A stretch of DNA of 64,000 nt. Origin: a bacterium (GTDB lineage: Bacteria; UBP6; UBA1177; JAKLFG01). Shown piece after piece: positions 34,971-43,000 of this stretch; position 1 is the first letter of the stretch; every line of letters begins with the position of its first letter. The stretch lies in contig JAKLIW010000001.1 of the NCBI GenBank assembly GCA_022709425.1, positions 81,552-145,551 on the forward strand, given 5' to 3'. A program made the translations under genes and the position numbers. The notes beneath the pieces are model-generated. The model made no database searches. It saw only the letters and a list, made by a program, of their open reading frames with translations, and was not told the origin of the DNA.

Positions 34971-36629
34971 ATGCGTAACGCGCTCATCATCCTTTCGGTC
35001 TTGGCTCTCAGTCTCGCACTCGTCGCACAGGATCGCCAAACGAAACTGGCGGTCATGGAGATTGAAGACAAGTCGGGTAAACTCTCCACGGAACTTTTGG
35101 AGAACGCTGCCGAAGCGCTCCGCACGGAGATCGGCGCGACCAACAAATTCATCCTTATATCAAAGGATCGCCAACGAAAAGAGATGATCAAAGGTCAAAA
35201 GAAGGAAAGTTGGAAAGAGTGTTATGACCAGTCGTGCCGCATCGAATTGGGACAGGCGCTCACGGCCGACCGGATACTGACCGGCATCATCACCTACTTC
35301 GGAAAACAGTACACCCTGACCGCAGAACTCATCGACCTTGCCAAAGAGGCGACCATCAAGACGGCAAAGGCCGAATTCGACGGTTCCGAGGAAGGACTTG
35401 CCGAGGCGATAAAAAGCATCGCGGCGCAGATCGCCGGGAAGAAAACCGGCGGCAGTTCATTCAAGGAAGGCAAGATAGGCGAACAGGTCGAGGATTGGGA
35501 AATAGGACAGGGCGAAGAAACCATCGTCAAGTTCGAGTCGGAACCTACCGGCGCAACCGTCCGCGTTGACGGCAAGCTGTTATGCCAACAAACGCCCTGC
35601 TCGAAGATGCTGACGCAGGGAAAGCACGAAATAACGATGGAATTGGAAAACTATCTGGCAAAGACCAAGACCGGCGGGGTAAAGAAAGGAACGCAGATAA
35701 GTTGGACACTCGAACCTGACTTCGGCTATCTGTCGGTCGAGTCGGAACCGGCGGGCATCGAAGTAACGCTCGACGGCAAGAGTATTGGAAAGACACCTAT
35801 CAATAAGGTCACCCTCTCCCCCGGTCCTCATCAAGTCGAAACGAAAGACAACTGCTACTATCAAACCGGCGAGAAGTTCACCGCGAACCGGGGCGAGTCG
35901 AAGAACATCCGCTTGGAGGTCAAGCCGAAAGAAGCAGGCATAAAGGTCACGGCGCAAGACAAAGATGGCAACGACATCGAAGCAACCGTCATGGTTGACG
36001 GCAAAGAGATTGGTACTGCACCGGGCAAGTGGAAAGTGTCTGTCTGTGCAAAAGAAATAGTTGTAAAGGGCGCACAGGGCAAATATAAAGAAAAACTTCA
36101 TCTGGAAGAAAAACAAGTGCAGAATATATTGTCCGTGCTTAAACAAGAAGACGGTTATGAAATCTTTGATGATGTGGTTGTCGATCATAAAACCGGACTC
36201 ATGTGGCAAAGAAGCAACAGTAAAGAATTAACATGGGAAGCATCCTTAAGTTATTGCGACACCTTGGAATTGAACGGTTATTCTAATTGGCGCTTACCTT
36301 CCATCTCTGAGTTAAGGAGCCTCATCCGTGGTTGCTCAAACACCATGACTGGTGGTCCTTGTCAAGTCACTGATTATTGTTCTTCAGTGAAATGTTTAAC
36401 CGACACTTGCTCCTGTAAAGCAGGGACTGGTTCTGGTGAAAAAGGATTCTATTGGCAAAAAGATGTTTGGGACCACACGGCCAGCAAAGGCTACGGTGTT
36501 TACTGGTCATCTTCAACACTTCCGTTCTTTACTGATTTGGCTTGGTATGTTGCTTTCTATTCGGGCAATATAAATCGTTATGGCCGCGAGAACACATATT
36601 ACGCTCGATGTGTCAGAGGAAAGCCATGA
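34971..36629 (+). CDS. CsgG/LpoB-like, PEGA and DUF1566 (Lcl) multidomain exported protein
   Basis: 552 residues from the ATG at 34971. After a signal peptide (IILSVLALSLALVA), residues about 20-155 resemble a CsgG/penicillin-binding-protein-activator fold (KLAVMEIEDKSGKL, LTADRILTGIITYFG). Then come about three PEGA-type repeats (SEPTGATVRVDGK, SEPAGIEVTLDGKSIGKTP, ATVMVDGKEIGTAPG) and a C-terminal DUF1566/Lcl lectin-like domain from about 400 (VVDHKTGLMWQR, WRLPSISELRSLI, YWSSSTLP, YYARCVRG). The 5' half is G+C-rich and native in style, while the last 600 bases are visibly A+T-rich, suggesting a recombined 3' end. The stop overlaps the next start. Confidence 0.82.
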   Translation: MRNALIILSVLALSLALVAQDRQTKLAVMEIEDKSGKLSTELLENAAEALRTEIGATNKFILISKDRQRKEMIKGQKKESWKECYDQSCRIELGQALTADRILTGIITYFGKQYTLTAELIDLAKEATIKTAKAEFDGSEEGLAEAIKSIAAQIAGKKTGGSSFKEGKIGEQVEDWEIGQGEETIVKFESEPTGATVRVDGKLLCQQTPCSKMLTQGKHEITMELENYLAKTKTGGVKKGTQISWTLEPDFGYLSVESEPAGIEVTLDGKSIGKTPINKVTLSPGPHQVETKDNCYYQTGEKFTANRGESKNIRLEVKPKEAGIKVTAQDKDGNDIEATVMVDGKEIGTAPGKWKVSVCAKEIVVKGAQGKYKEKLHLEEKQVQNILSVLKQEDGYEIFDDVVVDHKTGLMWQRSNSKELTWEASLSYCDTLELNGYSNWRLPSISELRSLIRGCSNTMTGGPCQVTDYCSSVKCLTDTCSCKAGTGSGEKGFYWQKDVWDHTASKGYGVYWSSSTLPFFTDLAWYVAFYSGNINRYGRENTYYARCVRGKP

Positions 36630-37330
36630 GTCCTAGGAAGTTTGTCGAAATCGCAAAAGAATATCTGTCAAATCTCAAAGATTGGAAGTTTAAGGAGGAT
36701 GTTTGCCCCGATCAATATGTTGGGATTATAGAAAAAATCAATCGAGACAAATCTCATCCAGATGTATTCGCCATTCGGAAAGAAGTTCCAGAATGTCCTC
36801 AAGGTATCGCTGGGTGCCTGATTCTCGTGCTTGAATCACCACATGTAAATGAGTTTATAGGCGAAATCGGTCCAGCAAAAGGACATACAGGCAGAATGAT
36901 TCAAAGCTACATAAAAGTGGCCGCCCAAGATATTAAAAACATCGAGAATCACGCCCTTATTGTAATGAACGCCATACGATATCAGTGTTCCCTAGGACAA
37001 CCCACACATAAATTTCGTGATGATGTTTTCAGACTTACATGGGGCAATCAGGGAAGAAAAGATTTCAAAGAAAGATTGGCTCGGGCCATTAATATCATTA
37101 ATAAAAATAATCCCCTCTATATCTTCAACTGTTGTACGAAAGGTAATTTCAAAGACAAAAACGATGAAGACTTGCGGTTGTTGGTACATGCGGCGATAAA
37201 AGAGGTTATACGCGACTCTAAAAAAAACATATACCTTGAAGGCAGAAACCATCCTTCGTCATGGTTTAATAAAAAGAATAGAGACTCTGTATGGGACAAA
37301 AACATGAGTTGTGAAAAAACAGTAGAATAA
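36626..37330 (+). CDS. Unknown protein with ESPH and YQCSLG motifs
   Basis: 234 residues from the ATG at 36626, RBS AGAGGAAA, overlapping the upstream stop by 4 bases. Not securely recognised. Conspicuous segments are CLILVLESPHVNEFIGEIGP, KGHTGRMI, NAIRYQCSLG, YIFNCCTKGNF and EGRNHPSSW. The layout (a hydrophobic strand ending in a Ser-Pro-His loop, and a late His-Pro-Ser) loosely resembles uracil-DNA-glycosylase-like folds, but this is a guess. The gene is strongly A+T-rich (37081-37140 has 19 G+C of 60, against 38 of 60 at 37501-37560), so it is probably acquired together with the 3' half of the upstream gene. Confidence 0.6.
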   Translation: MSPRKFVEIAKEYLSNLKDWKFKEDVCPDQYVGIIEKINRDKSHPDVFAIRKEVPECPQGIAGCLILVLESPHVNEFIGEIGPAKGHTGRMIQSYIKVAAQDIKNIENHALIVMNAIRYQCSLGQPTHKFRDDVFRLTWGNQGRKDFKERLARAINIINKNNPLYIFNCCTKGNFKDKNDEDLRLLVHAAIKEVIRDSKKNIYLEGRNHPSSWFNKKNRDSVWDKNMSCEKTVE

Positions 37331-37347
37331 TCAATTAGGAGCATCCC

Positions 37348-38136
37348 ATGACCAACATCATTTTCTACTACACCGGCACGGGCAACAGCCTGCACGCCGC
37401 GAAACGGGCTAGTGCCGCATTGGGCGGCGCCGAACTCATCCACATGGGCCGCAAACGCGACCACGGCTACAAGGCACTGACCGCCGACGCGGTCGGCTTC
37501 GTCTTCCCCGTCTACGCCTGGGGCCCGCCGGTAGCCGTCGAAAAGTTTTTGAAGCGCCTCGATATCGCCAAACCCACCTACACCTTCACCATCCTCACCC
37601 ACGGCGGCGCCCCCGCCGACACTCTGCCGATGTGGGACGACATGCTGCGCGGCAAAGGCTTCCGCAACGACGCCGGCTGGGCGCTCCGTGCGGTCGATAA
37701 CTACATCCCCTTCTACAATCCACCCGATCCGGAAAAACAGGCCGGCATCAATGAACGGCTCGATAGCGCGCTCGACACCGTCTGCGAACGGATACAGAAA
37801 CGCGAGAAGAACGACATCAAAGGATCGCTCACCGGCAAATTCGCCCGCTACCTCATCCACCCGATGTGGGCCTCCCATGTCAACCCGAGCGACAAGAACT
37901 GGAAGGTGTCGGAGAAATGCACCGGCTGCGGCATCTGCGCGAAGGTCTGCCCCGTCGGCAACATCACGATAAGCGCCGAAAAACGGCCGACATGGAGCCA
38001 CGCCTGCGAACAGTGCATGGCCTGTTTCCACTGGTGCCCCGAGCATGCGCTCACCTGGGGCAAGAAGGGGGCCGATTACAACCACTACCACCACCCCGCC
38101 GTCAAAGTATCCGAACTTTTCCCGACCGATAAATAA
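37348..38136 (+). CDS. EFR1 family protein: flavodoxin fused to 2x[4Fe-4S] ferredoxin
   Basis: 262 residues. The N-terminal flavodoxin-like domain has YYTGTGNSLHAAKR (FMN phosphate loop) and FVFPVYAWGPP. The C-terminal ferredoxin has two clusters: CTGCGICAKVCPVGNI and CEQCMACFHWCPEHAL. This domain order defines EFR1 proteins, abundant in anaerobes and thought to move electrons between ferredoxin-like partners and flavin. The ATG of the photolyase gene starts at the last base of this stop codon, so a shared transcript is likely; the pair might supply reduced flavin to the photolyase, but that is inference. Confidence 0.9.
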   Translation: MTNIIFYYTGTGNSLHAAKRASAALGGAELIHMGRKRDHGYKALTADAVGFVFPVYAWGPPVAVEKFLKRLDIAKPTYTFTILTHGGAPADTLPMWDDMLRGKGFRNDAGWALRAVDNYIPFYNPPDPEKQAGINERLDSALDTVCERIQKREKNDIKGSLTGKFARYLIHPMWASHVNPSDKNWKVSEKCTGCGICAKVCPVGNITISAEKRPTWSHACEQCMACFHWCPEHALTWGKKGADYNHYHHPAVKVSELFPTDK

Positions 38137-39473
38137 TGAAGCCGACCGTCGACCCGCGCCGTCTGACTGTGCTCAAAACGGGCGCTCCCGGCGGCGGTCC
38201 GGTCATCTACTGGATGAGCCGCGACCAGCGGGTAAGCGACAACGGGGCGCTCCTCCACGCACAGAACGAGGCGCTGAAGAAGGGCCGTCCGCTCGCGGTC
38301 GTATTCTGCCTCGCGCCGCACTTCGGCGAGGCGTCGCGGCGGCACTATGATTTCATGCTGGGCGGTCTGCGCGAGGTCGAAGAGAAACTGCGGCGGCTCG
38401 GCATCGCGTTCCTCCTTTTCACCGGCGACCCGGCGGTCACCCTGCCGCGCGAACTGACGAAACTCGACCCGGCGCTGGTGGTCTGCGACTTCGACCCCCT
38501 GCGCGAAAAGATCCGCTGGTGCGCCGCGGTCAGCGCCGCGATGCAGTGTCCCGTCGTCGAGGTGGACACGCACAACATCGTTCCGGCCCGTATCGCCTCG
38601 GGCAAGAAGGAATATGCCGCCGCCACCTTCCGGCCGAAGGTGAACCGGCTCCTCGCCGAATTCCTCCTCCCCTTCCCGAAACTCGTGAGGCACCCCCACC
38701 CCCTCGCCGCGCCGCCGGTCGATTGGGATACTGTCACCCACAAGGCGACACCGGCCGGACCGGCGCTCACCATCGCCCCCGGCGAGAAAGCGGCGTGGAA
38801 GCAACTCGAACGATTCCTGAGGGGCGGCCTTGCCCGCTATGGCGACCGGAACGACCCGACCGCCGATGCCACCTCGCGGCTTTCGCCCTATCTCCACTTC
38901 GGCCAGATCTCGGCGCAGGCGGTGGCGCTCATGGTCCGCGACTACCCGGCTCCCACCGCGCCGGTCGAGGCCTTCCTCGAACAACTCATCGTCCGGCGTG
39001 AACTTTCCGACAATCTCTGCCTCTACGAACCGCACTACGATTCCCTTGACGGCATCCCCGGCTGGGCGCAGAAGACGCTGAACGACCACCGCGCCGACAG
39101 ACGGCTCTACCATTATAATAGTGACGCGTGGGAAGCGGCGGCGACCCACGACGACCTCTGGAACGCCGCCCAGCGGGAACTCATCGCCACCGGCGCGCTG
39201 CACGGCTACCTCAGGATGTACTGGGCGAAGAAGATACTGGAATGGAGCGCGAGTCCCGAAGAGGCGATCGCGACGGCGGTCCGCCTCAACGACCGCTACG
39301 CCCTCGACGGCCGCGACCCCAACGGTTACGCCGGCATCCTCTGGAGCATCGGCGGACTCCACGACCGTCCGTGGTTCACCCGCCCCGTCTTCGGCGCGGT
39401 CCGTTTCATGGGGGGCGCCGCCTTCCGCCGGAAATTGGGTATGCGGGAATTTATCAAAAAATCGACAAGTTGA
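38136..39473 (+). CDS. Class II deoxyribodipyrimidine photolyase
   Basis: 445 residues, normal for class II. The N-terminal antenna domain has VIYWMSRDQRVSDNGALLHA. The FAD-binding domain includes SRLSPYLHFGQISAQ, ELIVRRELSDN-like sequence (QLIVRRELSDNLCLY), the class II hallmark MYWAKKILEWSASPEEA, RYALDGRDPNGYAGILWSIG and HDRPWFTRPVFGAVRFM. It repairs UV-induced cyclobutane pyrimidine dimers using blue light and reduced FAD. Its presence means the organism meets sunlight or shallow environments at times. It is translationally linked to the EFR1 gene. Confidence 0.95.
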   Translation: MKPTVDPRRLTVLKTGAPGGGPVIYWMSRDQRVSDNGALLHAQNEALKKGRPLAVVFCLAPHFGEASRRHYDFMLGGLREVEEKLRRLGIAFLLFTGDPAVTLPRELTKLDPALVVCDFDPLREKIRWCAAVSAAMQCPVVEVDTHNIVPARIASGKKEYAAATFRPKVNRLLAEFLLPFPKLVRHPHPLAAPPVDWDTVTHKATPAGPALTIAPGEKAAWKQLERFLRGGLARYGDRNDPTADATSRLSPYLHFGQISAQAVALMVRDYPAPTAPVEAFLEQLIVRRELSDNLCLYEPHYDSLDGIPGWAQKTLNDHRADRRLYHYNSDAWEAAATHDDLWNAAQRELIATGALHGYLRMYWAKKILEWSASPEEAIATAVRLNDRYALDGRDPNGYAGILWSIGGLHDRPWFTRPVFGAVRFMGGAAFRRKLGMREFIKKSTS

Positions 39474-39497
39474 CTTTGCCAGCAGGATATTTTATGT
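39470..39497 (+). promoter_or_regulatory. Possible promoter before the frameshifted lipoprotein gene
   Basis: TTGACT at 39470-39475, overlapping the photolyase stop, 16-base spacer, TTATGT at 39492-39497. A separate good -10 (TATACT, 39522-39527) lies closer to the start codon but lacks a good -35. Either could be used. Confidence 0.35.
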
Positions 39498-39544
39498 TCT
39501 CTCGATACTTTGTTCAGCAAGTATACTAGTTCTATCAGGGGGTT

Positions 39545-39966
39545 GTGATGAAAAAAGGACTTCGGGCCGTATGGTGCATCTCTTTTGCTTTTCTGCTCAG
39601 TGCCTGCGGTGGGCAGGAGAACGACTTCTCCAACACGACGATCGGCAACAATGCCCACTACGGTGCGCCCTCCGGCGAGGTCACGAAAATCGAGCCCGGC
39701 GATCCCGCGACGATCCGGGCCGACATCTCCACTATCATACCGGTTCCTTATCGTCAGCACGATCCGACGATACCGCACCGGCCGACAAGGACAGCGCAGT
39801 GACCGACACGACGGTCACCGACACCACCGTCACCGACACCACCGTCGTGGACAACGAGATCCCCGACGAGGCGGGCGACGAACTGCTCGCCGACGAGGAC
39901 ACCGTCATCGTGCCCGACACTAATAAGGTATCCGAAACAGGGTGCGGATGTTCGCTGGTATTCTAA
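39545..39966 (+). pseudogene. Frameshifted Asp/Thr-rich lipoprotein with GCGC C-terminal tail
   Basis: The first frame (39545-39802) encodes an 84-residue lipoprotein start with lipobox FAFLLSAC. The acidic family tail continues in another frame from about 39766 (DDTAPADKDSAVTD, then VTDTTVTDTTVVDNE, DEAGDELLADEDTVIVPDT) and ends TGCGCSLVF at 39966. The tail frame has only a poor GTG start (39799) with no RBS, so one gene broken by a frameshift near 39740-39765 is the best reading; a sequencing error is possible. Its tail closely matches that of the large protein 100 bases downstream. Confidence 0.6.
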
Positions 39967-40000
39967 AGCATCCGACATCGCGCGCCATTCTCTTCAAAAC

Positions 40001-40028
40001 TTGATATTCTCTTTTTTTACAAGATAAT
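40001..40028 (+). promoter_or_regulatory. Sigma-70-type promoter for the delta-60 repeat protein gene
   Basis: TTGATA at 40001-40006, 16-base spacer, GATAAT at 40023-40028; the start codon is at 40069. Confidence 0.55.
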
Positions 40029-40068
40029 CGGTGCAACGGATTCGTTATCTTGTATGAGAGGTCAAGCG

Positions 40069-43000
40069 ATGAAGATTCTCGAAAAAAAAGGCCTTGTTAC
40101 CCCTATTCTTTTCTGCGTGCTTTTCCTGCTACCGCTTATGACTCACGCGGCGTCGGTCATTGACGGCTTCGATCCTCTCGTGAATGATGATGTCTACGCC
40201 ATCGCCATACAAGAAGACGGCAAGATACTGATCGGAGGACAGTTTACTTCGGTCGATGGCATAACGCGAAACAATATTGCCCGCCTTAACCCCGATGGTA
40301 CGATCGACGAGAGTTTTGATCCCGATGCGAATAATGAGGTTCGCGCCATCGCCATACAAACCGACGGGAAGATAGTGGTGGGAGGCGCGTTCACCACCAT
40401 CGGCGGCGCGACGCGGAATCACATAGCCCGGCTCAACGGGGACGGTTCTTTGGATACCTCCTTCGATCCGAACGCTAATGATGTCGTTCTCTCTCTGGCG
40501 ATACGACCTGACGGAAGGATACTGGTCGGCGGCGGGTTTACCAGCATAGCCGGAACCACAGATCAATTTATAGCGCAACTCCATACCGACGGCTCGACGG
40601 ACACCAGTTTCGAGACCTTGAAACCTAATGCCCCCGTTGTGTCTGTCGCGATACAGGATGACGGCAAGGTTCTGATAGGAGGGATATTCTCTCAGATGGG
40701 AGCGCAGATAAAGGGCCATCTTGCCCGACTCAACGCCGATGGCGCTTTGGACGAAACCTTTATAAGCAACGTGAACGACGATGTCTACGCCCTCGCGCTA
40801 GAACCGGATGGGCAGATATTGGTCGCGGGCTTGTTCAGTATGCTGGCCGGAGATGCGCACGAAAATCTCGGTCGGATCGATACCGATGGCAACGCAGACC
40901 ACTTCTTCGCCCCGAATGCGAACGGTCCGGTCTATGCCATGGCCGTACAAGACGACGGCAAGATACTGGTCGGCGGTCAGTTCACTACCATCGGCGGCAT
41001 CGCCCGAAATAATATCGCCCGCCTCTATACCGACGGTACGGTGGATGAGATATTCGATCCCGGTCTGAACGGTGATGCGGTCTATGCCTTTGCCACCCAG
41101 TCCGACAGTAAGATACTGGCGGGGGGACTGTTCATGGGTCTTGGCGGTATCGCCCGGCTCAATGCCGACGGAACGCTCGACGCGACATTGAACCCCGATG
41201 CGAGCGGTACGGTCAATGCTCTTGCATTGCAGGTCGATGGCAAGATACTCGCGGGCGGCGCATTCACTACTATCGGTGGCGTGACAAAGAACCATATCGC
41301 CCGCTTTAATGCCGACGGTACCCTCGACACGGCATTTACCCCTTCGGCAAGCAGTACGGTTTATTCCCTTGCCCTGCAGTCCGACGGTAAAATGCTTGCG
41401 GCAGGGGGATTTACCTCCATTGGCGGTGTGACGCGGAACCGCATCGCCCGTCTCAATGCCGACGGATCGTTGGATACGGCTTTTGATCCGAACGCGAACG
41501 ATCTCGTGTTCGGCGCACTCGTTCAACCCGATGGTAAGATAGTTGTCTGTGGCTCTTTTACCAGCATCGGTGGAGTCACACGGAATCGACTGGCCCGACT
41601 CAACGCCGATGGATCACTGGATACGACCTTTGATATCGGTACGGATAACTATGCCAGTTCTCTGGCATTGCAATCCGATGGAAAGATATTGGTGGGCGGT
41701 GCCTTCGCAACGATCGGCGGACAAGCGCGGAGCCGTATCGCCCGCGTGAACGCAGACGGTACCCTAGATACGGCCTTCAGTGCGGATGCGAACAGTTTTG
41801 TTCGTTCCATCGCGGTACAGGCGGACGGCAAGATACTCGTGGGGGGCGCCTTTTCAACCATAGGCGGCGTGGCTCGAAACTACATCGCCCGCCTCAATGC
41901 GGACGGTTCCGTAGACACGGCTTTCAACCCCGGCGCAAATAATCAGGTCTACCCTATAGTTGTTCGATCGAATGGTAAGATCGTCGCGGGCGGTCTCTTC
42001 ACCACCATGGGAGGTGTGACTCGGAACTACATAGCCCAACTCAACCCCGACGGATCACTAGACACCTCTTTCGACCCGAATGCCGACTCCTTTGTCTATT
42101 CTCTTGCGATACAGGCGGATGGCAAGATCGTCGCAGGCGGCGATTTTACCACTATGGGCGGAGAAACGAGAAACAGGATAGCCCGCCTGAGTGCTGATGA
42201 GGCGGCACTGCAGGAGGTCGCGGTCTCTTCAGATGGAACAACCGTGCAATGGATAAGGAGCGGTTCGGGACCGGAGGTGCATGAGGTCTCTTTTGAAGGG
42301 TCTTCCGACGGTGCTACATGGACATTTCTCGGCGTAGGCACTAGGATATCGGGTGGCTGGGATATCTCCGGTCTTTCCCTTCCGTTCTACCAAAACTACT
42401 ATGTGAGGGTGCGTGGCAAGGCATACGGGGGATATATGAACGATTCAACATCGTTCATAGAGTCGACGTATTTATTTTACCTGACCTGTGACCTCGACTA
42501 TATCTTTGAAGGAGGCACCTGCATCAATCAGAAAGAAGTACCCTGCAATGAAGATAACGGCAACCCGGTGAACAGCAGCGACACCATTGCGAATGTGACG
42601 ATCCATTACACCACCGCCGGTGGCTGGACCTCACCCGCCGACTGTGCGTGGAGTTGCGACACCGACTACGCCGAAGAGGGCGTTTCCCTCGATACGACCT
42701 TCGCCCCTGAAGTGAACGGCGATGTCTGGACCATAGCGCTACAGCCCGACGGCAAGATACTGCTGGGCGGCGATTTCACCGCTATCGACGGTGTGACGCG
42801 GAACCATATCGCTCGGCTCAATGCCGACGGCACCCTCGACACGACCTTTGACCCGAGCGCGGACGGCACCGTCTATTCCATCGCCGTACAACCCGACGGC
42901 GTCATACTGGCGGGCGGCGCGTTCACCACCATCGGCGGCGCGACGCGGCATTACCTTGCGCGGCTCGGTGACGACGGCACCCTCGATACCGATTTCAACC

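Noticed and set aside
36170..36629. Variable region of a diversity-generating retroelement
   Set aside because: The DUF1566 domain type fits, but there is no reverse transcriptase and no template repeat in the window.
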